Shown: in pieces, positions 34,565 through 43,722 of the stretch | How the letters are laid out: each line of letters starts with the position of its first letter | Numbering within the stretch: position 1 is the first letter of the stretch | From: Anaerostipes caccae L1-92 | GTDB taxonomy: Bacteria > Bacillota > Clostridia > Lachnospirales > Lachnospiraceae | Assembly (NCBI RefSeq): GCF_014467075.1 | Contig: NZ_AP023027.1 | Span: 1,263,001 to 1,327,000, forward strand | Length of the DNA stretch: 64,000 nt | Direction of reading: 5' to 3' | Notes under the pieces: model-generated | Seen by the model: only the letters and a program-made list of their open reading frames with translations | Databases searched by the model: none | Told to the model about the DNA's origin: nothing | Position numbers and translations under genes: made by a program

Positions 34565-35434
34565 ATGGATAATAATTTACAAATGATCGGCCGGGCAGTG
34601 GATTATATAGAGGAGCATCTCACCGAGGAAAACTTGAGCCTGGACAGGATTACAGGGGAAATCGGGTATTCCAAATATCATCTGCACAGAATGTTTACGT
34701 TTGTTGTGGGCATTCCCATTCACAGGTATATCCTGCGCCGCAGGCTGACGGAGGCGGCACGGATGCTTGTATTTACAGCAAAACCCCTGACAGATATCGC
34801 ACTGTGCTCTGGCTACGACACCCAGCGTTCTTTTTCAAGGAGCTTTAAATCTATGTTCCGGTGCACACCCAGCTTTTACAGAAAGCGAAATGATTTTCTT
34901 CCGCTTCAGATGAAATATGATGTCAGAAACCGAAGGGAGCTGAGGGGAGATAAGATGCTAGATGTAAAAATGGCAGAAGAGGATAAATTATATCTTGTTG
35001 GTTATGACGGAAGAACTGAAAAGGGCTTTAAAGTCATCGGAAAGTGCTGGAAGTTACTGCATAAAAATAAAGATAAGATTGGAAACCGGACAGATCAAAG
35101 GTTCCTCATAGGAGTAAATGATTATTCTCAATTCAAACTTGAACACACAAGCCCGGTTTTTCATTATATTGCGGCGGCGCAGGTTAGTCTGCCGGAGCGG
35201 ATCCCCAAGAATATGAAAAGTTTTGAACTGCCTTCCGGCAGGTATGCTGTTTTTACTCTCAGAGGAAAAAACGAGGACAGTCTTGAGCCTGTTGTGGATT
35301 ATATTTACCGGCAGTGGTTTCCGTATTCGACCTGCAGGCTGAATGAACACAGCCGTTATGATTTTGCCAAATACGGAGAAGAGACTGATGAAAAGGGAGA
35401 GAGTGAGATTCAGTTTTGGGTTCCGGTACTATAA
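34565..35434 (+). CDS. AraC-family regulator with GyrI-like effector domain
   Basis: A 289-residue regulator. The N-terminal AraC DNA-binding domain has two helix-turn-helix units: YSKYHLHRMF in the first and DIALCSGYDTQRSFSRSFKS in the second (about residues 10-105). The C-terminal part (about 135-289) fits the GyrI-like small-molecule-binding fold, with PSGRYAVFTLRG near the end, as in SoxS/Rob-type multidrug-responsive activators. AGGAGG precedes ATG 34565. The ligand and target are unknown; the adjacent AT-rich membrane gene could be a target (inference). Confidence 0.88.
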   Translation: MDNNLQMIGRAVDYIEEHLTEENLSLDRITGEIGYSKYHLHRMFTFVVGIPIHRYILRRRLTEAARMLVFTAKPLTDIALCSGYDTQRSFSRSFKSMFRCTPSFYRKRNDFLPLQMKYDVRNRRELRGDKMLDVKMAEEDKLYLVGYDGRTEKGFKVIGKCWKLLHKNKDKIGNRTDQRFLIGVNDYSQFKLEHTSPVFHYIAAAQVSLPERIPKNMKSFELPSGRYAVFTLRGKNEDSLEPVVDYIYRQWFPYSTCRLNEHSRYDFAKYGEETDEKGESEIQFWVPVL

Positions 35435-35439
35435 GATAT

Positions 35440-35468
35440 GGGACATTTCTTTGAGTTAGAAATGTCCC
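35440..35468. terminator. Bidirectional terminator between AraC-type gene and sigG
   Basis: GGGACATTTCT-TTGAGTT-AGAAATGTCCC, a perfect 11-base stem. T tracts are weak on both sides. Confidence 0.65.
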
Positions 35469-35477
35469 TGTGCTGTT

Positions 35478-36254
35478 TTAATCCAGATAGTGCTTCATAT
35501 GTTTCAGAGCATTTTTTTCCAGGCGGCTGACCTGAGCCTGTGAAATACTAATCTCATCGGCTACTTCTGTCTGGGTCTTGCCGTCAAAAAAGCGAAGCCT
35601 TATAATGTTATATTCCCTTTCAGGAAGATGTTCCATAGCATCTTTTAATGCGATAGATTCAACCCACAATTCTTCTTTGTTTTTTTTATCTTTTACCTGA
35701 TCCATCAAAAACAGAGTATCTCCGCCGTCCTGATAGACTGGTTCGTAGAGTGAAAGAGGTGTTGCGATGGCATCCAGGGCAAATAAGACATCCTCTTTTT
35801 TCATCTCAATCTCTTCTGCGATGGCCTCGATGGTCGGTTCTTTGTTGAATTTTTTGGTCAGAGCCTCCTTTGCTGTGATGGCTTTGTAGGCAATATCCCT
35901 GAGTGAACGGCTGACTCTCATGGAATTATTATCCCGCAGGTAACGCCGTACTTCTCCGATGATCATCGGAACCGCATAGGTAGAAAATTTAACGTTCAGG
36001 GAGCGGTCAAAATTGTCGATGGCTTTCATAAGCCCGATACATCCAACTTGAAACAGGTCGTCGGCATTCTCATTGCTGCCGGAAAAACGTTGAATGACAC
36101 TTAAAACTAACCTTAAATTGCCCTTGATGTATTGTTCCCTTGCTTCCTGGTCACCCTGTTCGATCCTTATGAACAGTTCTTCTTTTTCTTCATTGGTGAG
36201 TAAAGGAAGAGAAGCAGTATTGACTCCGCAGATTTCAACTTTATTAAGTGCCAT
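35478..36254 (-). CDS. sigG: RNA polymerase sigma-G factor
   Basis: Sigma-G drives late gene expression in the forespore, including spoVA and SASP genes. The 258-residue protein begins with the characteristic NKVEICGVNTASLPLL. It has region 2 (NADDLFQVGCIGLMKAIDNF, KFSTYAVPMIIGEVRRYLRD), region 3, and region 4 with the helix-turn-helix TEVADEISISQAQVSRLEK. The start at 36254 has GGAGG upstream. In many clostridia sigG follows spoIIGA-sigE; those genes are not here, so it is placed alone. Confidence 0.95.
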   Translation of the reverse strand: MALNKVEICGVNTASLPLLTNEEKEELFIRIEQGDQEAREQYIKGNLRLVLSVIQRFSGSNENADDLFQVGCIGLMKAIDNFDRSLNVKFSTYAVPMIIGEVRRYLRDNNSMRVSRSLRDIAYKAITAKEALTKKFNKEPTIEAIAEEIEMKKEDVLFALDAIATPLSLYEPVYQDGGDTLFLMDQVKDKKNKEELWVESIALKDAMEHLPEREYNIIRLRFFDGKTQTEVADEISISQAQVSRLEKNALKHMKHYLD

Positions 36255-36416
36255 GATAATTCCTCCATTTGTAAATTGTTCTTGCGAACGATATATTAAA
36301 ATCATTCACCAATCAAAATGGATTTATACGATGAAAAAATTGCCAGACCGTTTGACACCCATATTTACCAATGATATTATGAGTAAGAAGAAAATATAGA
36401 AATGAGGAATCATATC

Positions 36417-37253
36417 ATGAAAAAATTACTGCTAATTTGTATGATGATATGTCTTGTTTTTTGTTTGGGGGGCTGCAATTTTCCCTGGGACAAGGAAAAG
36501 ACAGGAGATAAAAATGTCAGGAAAGAAAACATAACAGCATCAGAAGTCAAAGATTCCATGAAGGGAAAACAGCTGATCATCGGCGTGTCCGACGGTATGG
36601 CGCCGTTTTCTGTCAGAGATGAAAAAACCAAGGAGATGAAAGGTTTTGACATCGATCTGATCAAGGGGATCAGCGAGTATCTGGGCTTTGAGTACAAGCT
36701 TCGCGTCGCTCCGATGAGGGAGCTTACGGACCTGCTCAGGGAGAAGAAGATCGACCTTGCTATCTCCGGTATCTGTATTACGGACAGCCGCCAAAAGGAG
36801 TTTCAGTTTTCGGATGTCTATTTTGAAAATACATTAAAAGTTATGGTCAATACAGATAAAAACATAACAGACAGAAAAGAACTGGAAGGAAAAACTATAG
36901 GGGTAGAGGAGGGAACCTCCAACGCAGAATATGCACAGACCAACCTTTCTGAGGAGAATAAGATTAAGGTTTATCCATCTATGGACAAGGTATTCAAAGA
37001 TCTTGAAAAAGGAAAGATCGATGCTACGGTTTATGATGCAACAGGTGTTGATTATTTCATGGCAAATTATAAAGGGGACAAAATCTCTGCTCTAGATGAA
37101 AAGCTTAACTCAGCAGAGAGCAACTATGGGATCATGTTCCGAAAGAAAGATCCTTCCGTCGGAAAGTTTAATGTAACGCTTCAGGTATTGAATACAGAGG
37201 GCACCTACCAGACCATTAAGAACGAGTGGATTGGATCGGAAGACGAAGATTAA
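36417..37253 (+). CDS. Amino-acid-type ABC transporter substrate-binding lipoprotein
   Basis: A 278-residue extracellular solute-binding protein of family 3. The signal peptide ends in the lipobox LGGC, with C20 as the likely lipid-bearing residue. The mature domain has SDGMAPFSVRDEKTKEMKGF (ligand-binding start), FDIDLIKGISEYLG, and DLAISGICITDSRQKEFQFS. These are typical of polar amino acid binding proteins. No permease or ATPase gene follows; an AEC carrier gene does, 11 bases on, which is unusual. GAGG precedes the start at 36417. Confidence 0.88.
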   Translation: MKKLLLICMMICLVFCLGGCNFPWDKEKTGDKNVRKENITASEVKDSMKGKQLIIGVSDGMAPFSVRDEKTKEMKGFDIDLIKGISEYLGFEYKLRVAPMRELTDLLREKKIDLAISGICITDSRQKEFQFSDVYFENTLKVMVNTDKNITDRKELEGKTIGVEEGTSNAEYAQTNLSEENKIKVYPSMDKVFKDLEKGKIDATVYDATGVDYFMANYKGDKISALDEKLNSAESNYGIMFRKKDPSVGKFNVTLQVLNTEGTYQTIKNEWIGSEDED

Positions 37254-37264
37254 GAGGGGAATTC

Positions 37265-38191
37265 ATGAATATTGTTTCAATTGTATTTGGACAGATCGTC
37301 ATGATGTTTTGTATGATGGCTGTGGGGGCAGCCGCCTATAAGGCGGGCCTCATAACCGAACGGGGAAGCACAGATCTTTCCAATATCACCCTTTTCTTAG
37401 TCATTCCATTTGTAGTGCTCACTTCTTTTCAGATTGAGTTTGATGCAGACATATTCCATGGAATTCTGGTTACCTTTATTTTAGGAATTGCGGTACATGC
37501 GGCAGCGATCGTTTTGTCCTTTCTGCTGATCCGCGGAAAGGATAATGACCGGACAGTTCTGGAACGGTTCAGCATTGTGTACCCGAACTGCGGTTTTATG
37601 GGGATACCTCTGGCCCAGGCGGTGCTGGGTCCGAAGGGGGTTATATACATAACAGCATTTATTGCCGCACAGAATCTGTTTATCTGGTCTCACGGAGCTG
37701 CCAGCATGCAGGGGACATTTAACCGGGGATCAGTCAAAGAAATATTCAAAGCACCTGTTATGATTGCAACATTCGCAGGACTTTTCTGTTACCTGTTTCA
37801 GATTAAATTTCCTGTTCTGATCTACAATCCGCTGAAAGCCATCGCTGATATGAATACACCCCTGGCGATGATCATATCCGGAACTGCCATTGCGCAGACA
37901 AATCTTTTGAAGACACTGACAAGACCGAGGATTTATGTCATGACGGCACTGAGGCTTCTTCTTATGCCAATGGTCATGTTTTTGATCCTTCTCGTCGTGC
38001 CGGTATCCAAGGATCTTAAAATATTGTCGCTGCTTGCTTCATCTGCATCGACTGCGGCGATCACGACCATGTTTGCGGTGAAGTTTAAGAAGGATGTGGG
38101 CTACGCGGCAGAATTATTTGCAGTTTCCACGATTGCAGCGGTTGCCACGCTGCCGCTCATGATCTCTCTCGGAGAAAAATTTTTCTTATAA
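37265..38191 (+). CDS. AEC family transporter (auxin efflux carrier-like)
   Basis: A 308-residue integral membrane protein with about ten helices in two similar halves. It contains NCGFMGIPLAQAVLG, the conserved bend of AEC carriers, and MNTPLAMIISG in the second half. Bacterial members export or import organic acids such as malate. Its tight link to the substrate-binding lipoprotein suggests a shared substrate (inference). GAGGGG precedes the start. Confidence 0.9.
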   Translation: MNIVSIVFGQIVMMFCMMAVGAAAYKAGLITERGSTDLSNITLFLVIPFVVLTSFQIEFDADIFHGILVTFILGIAVHAAAIVLSFLLIRGKDNDRTVLERFSIVYPNCGFMGIPLAQAVLGPKGVIYITAFIAAQNLFIWSHGAASMQGTFNRGSVKEIFKAPVMIATFAGLFCYLFQIKFPVLIYNPLKAIADMNTPLAMIISGTAIAQTNLLKTLTRPRIYVMTALRLLLMPMVMFLILLVVPVSKDLKILSLLASSASTAAITTMFAVKFKKDVGYAAELFAVSTIAAVATLPLMISLGEKFFL

Positions 38192-38199
38192 TAAGACAG

Positions 38200-38241
38200 A
38201 AAATCCCATGGTTCTTTCCGCGGAAAGAACCATGGGATTTT
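38200..38241. terminator. 21-base perfect palindrome terminator
   Basis: AAAATCCCATGGTTCTTTCC runs straight into its mirror image, with T runs on both strands. It serves the AEC gene and the convergent aminopeptidase gene. Confidence 0.88.
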
Positions 38242-38258
38242 TGTATTTCACATAAAAT

Positions 38259-40040
38259 TCAGCTGTTTTGGATTCTCAGAAAATGATACAGCCAGCCGGC
38301 CTCTTCATCGGTGAGATGAGGAGAGAGACTGTCGAAGACAAGCTGGTGATAGGCATAGAGGAGACGGATTTCTTTATCATTGAGAAGCGCCTCATCGACA
38401 CCGTCCATATCAATAGGCACCAACGTCAGGTGCTCGAATTCTAAAAAGCTGCCGTATTCATTCTGCCGCTGTTTTTTGCACAGGAGCATGTTTTCTGTAC
38501 GGATGCCATATTTTCCTGGTATATACACTCCAGGTTCGTCGGTTGTGACCATACCGGGCATCAGGACAGCATCCAGCTGATTGTCTCTGACCTGCCAGCG
38601 AAAGGCGTTGGGGCCTTCGTGGACTCCGAGAAAATGTCCGACGCCGTGTCCGGTTCCGCACCGGTAGTCGATTCCTTCTTCCCAGAGCGGGCCTCTGGCC
38701 AGAATGTCCAGGCTGCTTCCCCGGCATCCAAGAAGAAATTTAGCATCGGAGAGGGAAAGCATACTTTTTAATACAAGGGTAAAGTGCCGTCTTTCTTCTT
38801 CGGAGATATCACCTAAGATAAAAGTTCGGGTGACATCCGTCGTCCCGGTCAGATACTGGCCGCCCGAGTCGATCAGAAGCAGTCCTTCCGGTTTCAGGCA
38901 GACATCGGACTGTTCGGTGGAACAGTAGTGCATCATAGCCGCGTGATCTTTATAGGCACAGATGGTATCAAAGCTCGGGCCCTGATACAGAGGCTGTTTT
39001 CTGCGCTCCTCTTCCAGACGGTCCTGGACAGAACGCTCCGTCATAGGAACGGAACCGATGTTCTGCTTCAGCCAGAACATGAACTTTGTCATGGCAATGC
39101 CGTCAGATAAGTGACATTCTTTAAGCCCGCTGATCTGTGTCTCGTTTTTCACCGCTTTCATGCCGGAAGAAGGATTCTCACCAAAAATAATCTGGTTTTT
39201 TTCGAGCTCCTGGCAGAGTTTGTAGTTTACGGTATCGGGATCTATCAGTACGCTTCCCTTCTGTTTTGCCAAGAAAGAATCAATCTGTCCATAGGGCAGA
39301 ATCGTTATTTTATCCTGTTCGAGACGGCGACTGACTTCTTCCGAAAGACAGGTTTCCCTCACAAACAGGCAGCAGTTTTCCTGTGTGATCCATGCATAGC
39401 TGTAAAACAGAGGCGTGCAGGGCATGTCATTGCCGCGCAGATTGAAGATCCATGCGATATCCGGCAGAGAGGCGATAAAATGAGCCTCTGCGGAAACTGT
39501 CTCCATGCAGCTGCGGATTCTTTTGAGCTTCGACGGCACAGATTCCCCGGCGTAAATATCTTCATGGATAAAAATCGGGGATGCTGCGGCAGCCGGACGG
39601 CCAGTCCAGAGATCCTCTGCGAGAGTATGATCTGTCTCAAGGACTGCTTTTTTTGAAGCAGCCAGCCTGGCCAGCTTTTTTCCATAAGAGGTATTGATCA
39701 TACGGCCGTTTAAGCCGAGGACATCTCCTTCACTGAGATGCTCTGTGAGATATTCAAGGATCGTCGGAACGCCGGCAACACCCATCTTCATCAGCTTCAT
39801 CTGCTCAGAATCGATCTGTGCTTCGGCCTGGGTAAAATATCTCCCGTCCGTCCAGAGCCGGCTTTCGGTCTGTTCTGCCAGGACTGCTCCGGATGATCCG
39901 GTGAATCCGGAGATGAACTGGCGGCACTTATAGTGAGCGTCCACGTATTCGGACTGGTGGGGATCTTCACTGGGAATCAAGTAATACGCAATGTTTTTTT
40001 CAATCATAGATTTTTGGAGCTTTGTCAGTGGTGTAGTCAT
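38259..40040 (-). CDS. pepP: Xaa-Pro aminopeptidase (M24B)
   Basis: A 593-residue dinuclear-metal peptidase that removes an N-terminal residue preceding proline. It has two creatinase-like N-terminal domains and a C-terminal pita-bread domain. Metal ligands are seen in LIDSGGQYLTGTTDVTRTF (two Asp), GHGVGHFLGVHEGP (His), TTDEPGVYIPGKYGIRTEN (Glu) and a later Glu. The long form with three domains resembles eukaryotic APP1 rather than short PepP. AAAGGAGG precedes the start. It is a single gene between two terminators. Confidence 0.93.
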   Translation of the reverse strand: MTTPLTKLQKSMIEKNIAYYLIPSEDPHQSEYVDAHYKCRQFISGFTGSSGAVLAEQTESRLWTDGRYFTQAEAQIDSEQMKLMKMGVAGVPTILEYLTEHLSEGDVLGLNGRMINTSYGKKLARLAASKKAVLETDHTLAEDLWTGRPAAAASPIFIHEDIYAGESVPSKLKRIRSCMETVSAEAHFIASLPDIAWIFNLRGNDMPCTPLFYSYAWITQENCCLFVRETCLSEEVSRRLEQDKITILPYGQIDSFLAKQKGSVLIDPDTVNYKLCQELEKNQIIFGENPSSGMKAVKNETQISGLKECHLSDGIAMTKFMFWLKQNIGSVPMTERSVQDRLEEERRKQPLYQGPSFDTICAYKDHAAMMHYCSTEQSDVCLKPEGLLLIDSGGQYLTGTTDVTRTFILGDISEEERRHFTLVLKSMLSLSDAKFLLGCRGSSLDILARGPLWEEGIDYRCGTGHGVGHFLGVHEGPNAFRWQVRDNQLDAVLMPGMVTTDEPGVYIPGKYGIRTENMLLCKKQRQNEYGSFLEFEHLTLVPIDMDGVDEALLNDKEIRLLYAYHQLVFDSLSPHLTDEEAGWLYHFLRIQNS

Positions 40041-40152
40041 AATTCAGAGCCTCCTTTTATTGTTGTGATTTTTATTATAACACGATATAATGAAAAATAG
40101 AATTTTAGAATATGTGCAGAAATTTTGCAGCTGAATGAGGAGGACATCAAAG

Positions 40153-41373
40153 ATGAAAAACATGCTAGTGGCACAGTCAGGAGGACCGTCGGCGGCGATC
40201 AATGCAACCATCACCGGCGTGATCGACGCAGGACTTGCGAGCAGCCGGGTAGAACATGTATACGGTGCGCTGAATGGGATCAAAGGAGTATTAAACGAAA
40301 ATTTTGTAATGCTGGATGACATATGCAGAAGCCCCGAGACAAGGGATCTGCTGGCCGTGACACCTGCAGCAGCGCTGGGGTCCTGCCGCTGGAAACTGAA
40401 AAATCCGGAAGAAGACAAGAGAGAGTTTGAGGAGATCATCCGGATCCTGAGAAAAAATAATATCGGATATTTTATTTATACCGGCGGAAACGATTCTATG
40501 GATACTGTCTATAAGCTTTCCGTATACTGCCGGGAACACGGAGTGGATGATATCAAGATCATGGGAGCTCCGAAGACCATCGACAACGATCTCGGAGAGA
40601 CAGACCATTGTCCGGGATTTGGCTCTGCGGCCAAATTTATTGCCACCGCTTTTACAGAGATTGCGTGCGACTGTTATGTCTATGATATTCCGTCCGTGAC
40701 GGTTGTGGAAGTCATGGGACGGAATGCGGGATGGCTGACGGCCAGTGCGGCCCTTGCAAGAAATGAAGCGAGACATGTGCCCCAGCTGATCTACCTGTGT
40801 GAGAGAGCATTTGATACGGAGCGTTTTGTGGAGGATGTAAAGGAAGCGCTGGAGCGGGAGAATAACATTATCATCGCGGTCAGCGAAGGATTAAAGGACG
40901 CCCGGGGAAATTACGTTGGAGAAGAAATGAAGTCCGGGAAAGAAGATGCTTTCGGACATAAATACCTGTCGGGCATTGGAAAATACCTGGAACAGGTGAT
41001 CACGGACAAGATCAGCTGCAAGGTCCGCTCTGTGGAACTCAATATTCTTCAGCGCTGCGCCGGATATATGCTGAGTGAAACCGACATCATCGAATCCAGA
41101 AATCTGGGGGCCTTTGCCGCTGTCAGCGCCATCCGGGGTGAGAGCGGTAAGATGTCCGCTTTAAAACGGATGCCGGGAGATAACTATCAGGTTGAGATCG
41201 TACTGGCTGATCTGTCCAAGATTGCAAATGTTGAAAAGACAGTGCCTCTTGAGTGGATCACAGAAAACGGACATGATATCACGCAGGAGATGGTGGACTA
41301 TTTAAGGCCTTTGATTCAGGGGGAAGTGCGGATTCCGTATAAAGACGGGGTTCCGGAACATTTTATTCTTTAA
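40153..41373 (+). CDS. pfp: 6-phosphofructokinase, PPi-dependent type
   Basis: It phosphorylates fructose 6-phosphate in glycolysis. The 406-residue protein has GGPSAAINA near the start, GGND (111-114) where ATP enzymes have GGDG, and PKTIDND (140-146) where ATP enzymes have PGTIDND. Asp 114 and Lys 141 are the residues known to select pyrophosphate as donor, so a reversible PPi enzyme is predicted. GAGGAGG precedes ATG 40153. It is a single gene with a strong two-way terminator. Confidence 0.92.
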   Translation: MKNMLVAQSGGPSAAINATITGVIDAGLASSRVEHVYGALNGIKGVLNENFVMLDDICRSPETRDLLAVTPAAALGSCRWKLKNPEEDKREFEEIIRILRKNNIGYFIYTGGNDSMDTVYKLSVYCREHGVDDIKIMGAPKTIDNDLGETDHCPGFGSAAKFIATAFTEIACDCYVYDIPSVTVVEVMGRNAGWLTASAALARNEARHVPQLIYLCERAFDTERFVEDVKEALERENNIIIAVSEGLKDARGNYVGEEMKSGKEDAFGHKYLSGIGKYLEQVITDKISCKVRSVELNILQRCAGYMLSETDIIESRNLGAFAAVSAIRGESGKMSALKRMPGDNYQVEIVLADLSKIANVEKTVPLEWITENGHDITQEMVDYLRPLIQGEVRIPYKDGVPEHFIL

Positions 41374-41387
41374 ATCATTCAAATAAA

Positions 41388-41429
41388 AAAGAGGAACTTT
41401 TCTGTACCAATCCGGAAAAGTTCCTCTTT
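41388..41429. terminator. Bidirectional terminator after pfp
   Basis: AAAGAGGAACTTTTC pairs perfectly with GAAAAGTTCCTCTTT across a 12-base loop. T-rich tails on both sides serve the convergent yihY-like gene. Confidence 0.88.
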
Positions 41430-41438
41430 ACGTTTCTG

Positions 41439-42254
41439 TTATTTATGGTTTTTCATAATATATTGGTTTAGCTCGGCTCCGATGAACAGGATCATCATAC
41501 AGAAATACAGCCAGAACAGGGTAAGCAGAATACCGGTAAGACCCCCGTACATAATGCTGAAAAATTTAAAGTTATCAAAATAGATAGAAAACAGTGAGGA
41601 CAAAATGATCCATCCCGCAGAGCTGAATATCACTCCCGGCATCACTTGTCTGGCTTTAAAATGTTCGCTTGGAAGAAAACGGTACATGATAAAAAATACC
41701 AGAAAAAATATAAAAAATGCAATGCCGAAACGGATCAGCAAAAATATAATATGCTGGTTGGACAGAAACGGGTAAAACTGATACAGCTGGTTCAGCAGTG
41801 TGTTTCCGAATAAGAGCACAATGATTCCGATCAGGACCGCTACCGCGATAAACGCAATATACATAGTGGAGATAAACCGGAGTACAAAATAATTCCGTTT
41901 TTCCGGGATCTCGTGGATCGTGTTCAGTCCGGTCATCATGGAAAGGATTCCTTTTGATGCGGACCACAGCAGGGTGATGATCGTGAATGACATGTAGGTT
42001 GTCGTGATTTTTCCATATAAGGAGTTGATGACGGCAACCAGACTGACGCTGTACTGTTCCGGCAGATAGTAGTTCACAAGGCCGATCAGGTCTTTCGGCG
42101 TCACGGGAACAAAGCGCATCAGGCTCAGCACAACGATCAGGAACGGGAAAAAAGAAAGCACCGTAAAGAATGCTGCCTGAGCAGAAAAGGCAGTGATATG
42201 ATCCTTCTGAGCTTTCGCGATCACCGAATTCAGAAGGGCGATTAACTTTAACAT
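41439..42254 (-). CDS. YihY/BrkB family membrane protein
   Basis: A 271-residue protein with six predicted membrane helices and the family motifs ITAFSAQAAFFTVLSFFPF near the N-terminus, RFLPSEHFKARQVMPGVIFS and LTGILLTLFWLYFCMMILFIGAELNQ near the C-terminus. Once thought to be ribonuclease BN, the family is now seen as of unknown function, possibly transport. The start at 42254 has AGAGG upstream; a longer frame lacks support. Confidence 0.9.
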   Translation of the reverse strand: MLKLIALLNSVIAKAQKDHITAFSAQAAFFTVLSFFPFLIVVLSLMRFVPVTPKDLIGLVNYYLPEQYSVSLVAVINSLYGKITTTYMSFTIITLLWSASKGILSMMTGLNTIHEIPEKRNYFVLRFISTMYIAFIAVAVLIGIIVLLFGNTLLNQLYQFYPFLSNQHIIFLLIRFGIAFFIFFLVFFIMYRFLPSEHFKARQVMPGVIFSSAGWIILSSLFSIYFDNFKFFSIMYGGLTGILLTLFWLYFCMMILFIGAELNQYIMKNHK

Positions 42255-42448
42255 ATAAATACCTCTCAGATCATATTGATATAGCAAAATTTTGTTTTAT
42301 ACAAATAGTTTATATATTCTATCATAAGCATTTGAAATACTCAAGAAAAAGCTGGATACCACAGGAATACCGGGACAGCAGGAGAGAAAGATTTGTTTTC
42401 TCATAGAATAAATCTTAAAAATTTATAAACAAATTATAAAGAAAGTGG

Positions 42449-42477
42449 TTGACATAGAGGGTACACTTTGATAAAAT
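42449..42477 (+). promoter_or_regulatory. Promoter of the licT-like gene
   Basis: TTGACA (42449-42454), a 17-base spacer and TAAAAT (42472-42477). Confidence 0.8.
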
Positions 42478-42506
42478 TGGAAATAAGTTAAGGGAATAAG
42501 AAAGAA

Positions 42507-42588
42507 GGATTGTTACTGGTAATGCAGGCTAAACCAACTTATGGGATTTATACAGATAGATTTCGATAGGTGTGGTTTATTTTTTTTC
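42507..42588 (+). promoter_or_regulatory. RAT antiterminator site and overlapping terminator before licT-like gene
   Basis: The 29-base RAT (42507-42535) has the BglG/LicT-type sequence GGATTGTTACTGGTAATGCA and ends in TAAACC. That end is also the 5' arm of a terminator closing with GGTTTATTTTTTTT (42574-42587). Active antiterminator would hold the RAT hairpin and open the terminator. Confidence 0.9.
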
Positions 42589-42621
42589 TTAACTTAATAT
42601 TTTACAATACGGAGTGGAACT

Positions 42622-43452
42622 GTGCAAATTACAAGAATTATAAATAATAATATTGTAATTTCAGAAGATAACAGCCATCGTGAAGTGGTACTAATGGGAA
42701 GAGGACTGGGCTTTCAGAGACATCCCGGAGATGTGATCGACTCAGATAAAGTCGAGAAGACTTACATAATGAAAGACCATGGAATGACACATCGCTTTCA
42801 GCAGATGGTAGCAGACATCCCCATTGAACGATTGGAAATATGTAATGAAATTATTCAATATGCAAAAGACACTTTGCAAAAGAATATCAATGACAATATT
42901 TATATTTCTCTCACAGACCATATTAATTTTGCCATTGAACGGGTAGAGATGGGTGTTCCCTTCCAGAATCCATTTTTATGGGAAATCAAAAAGTTCTACT
43001 ATCAGGAATATCTGATCGGGCAGGCCGCCATCCGCATGATTGAGCGGAAGTTAAAGGTTACTCTGCCGCAGGATGAAGCGGCGTTTATCGCACTGCATAT
43101 TGTCAATGCAGAACTGGATCTGGATATGACAGAGATGGTTTCCATGACCAAGCTCACACAGCATATCTTAAAGATCGTAGACGAGTGTTTTCCTGACCAG
43201 ATGGATAAAGAATCTGTTTTTTACGAAAGATTTATCACACATTTGAAGTTTTTTGCACAGAGAATCTTTACAGGCAATGAAGTGGAGAGTGACGACACAG
43301 AGTTCCAGGAGATTATCCGGAACAAGTATCAGGAATGTCTGGACTGTGTGGAAAAGATCAGAATTTATATAAAAAATACGTGCAATCATGATATAACGGA
43401 TGAGGAGATGATGTATCTCACCGTTCATATCAAAAGAGTGATTACAAGATAA
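42622..43452 (+). CDS. licT: LicT/BglG-family transcriptional antiterminator
   Basis: An RNA-binding regulator of sugar PTS genes. The 276-residue protein has a CAT RNA-binding domain (1-58, with NNNIVISED and GRGLGFQ) and two PRDs. The four phosphorylatable histidines fall at H100, H159, H207 and H269, the same positions as in Bacillus subtilis LicT. The start is GTG 42622. A RAT site lies before this gene and an identical one before the PTS genes, so it controls both itself and the mannose-family PTS. Phosphorylation by the cognate EII would switch it off, and by HPr would switch it on (family knowledge). Confidence 0.93.
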   Translation: MQITRIINNNIVISEDNSHREVVLMGRGLGFQRHPGDVIDSDKVEKTYIMKDHGMTHRFQQMVADIPIERLEICNEIIQYAKDTLQKNINDNIYISLTDHINFAIERVEMGVPFQNPFLWEIKKFYYQEYLIGQAAIRMIERKLKVTLPQDEAAFIALHIVNAELDLDMTEMVSMTKLTQHILKIVDECFPDQMDKESVFYERFITHLKFFAQRIFTGNEVESDDTEFQEIIRNKYQECLDCVEKIRIYIKNTCNHDITDEEMMYLTVHIKRVITR

Positions 43453-43475
43453 AAGTTCATATTGATTTAGAATAA

Positions 43476-43598
43476 GGATTGTTACTGGTAATGCAGGCTA
43501 AACCTGATTCAAACCGAAGGATTTTTGAATCCATATGTTTCGCAATATATGCTGAGGTGTGTGGATTGAAAAGATCCGGTGTTTGAGTCGGGTTTTTT
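43476..43598 (+). promoter_or_regulatory. Second RAT site and terminator, before the mannose-family PTS
   Basis: The 29 bases at 43476-43504 are identical to the first RAT. The 3' end AAACC begins a long terminator whose arms AAACCTGATTCAAACCG and CGGTGTTTGAGTCGGGTTT (43577-43595) pair with G-T pairs and one bulge, followed by Ts. Confidence 0.9.
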
Positions 43599-43722
43599 TA
43601 TTTCTTTCGTGTTTTACGGAAATCACCCCCAGCGGGGGATTTTATAAATAGGGACCTGAGTTCTTGGTTAATATAAAAGAATAAAGATTCCGAAGGATAA
43701 CTAGAAAAGGAGGAATGTTTAA

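Noticed and set aside
42300..42448. Small gene between the yihY-like gene and the licT promoter
   Set aside because: The region is AT-rich with stops in all frames and no start with a ribosome binding site.
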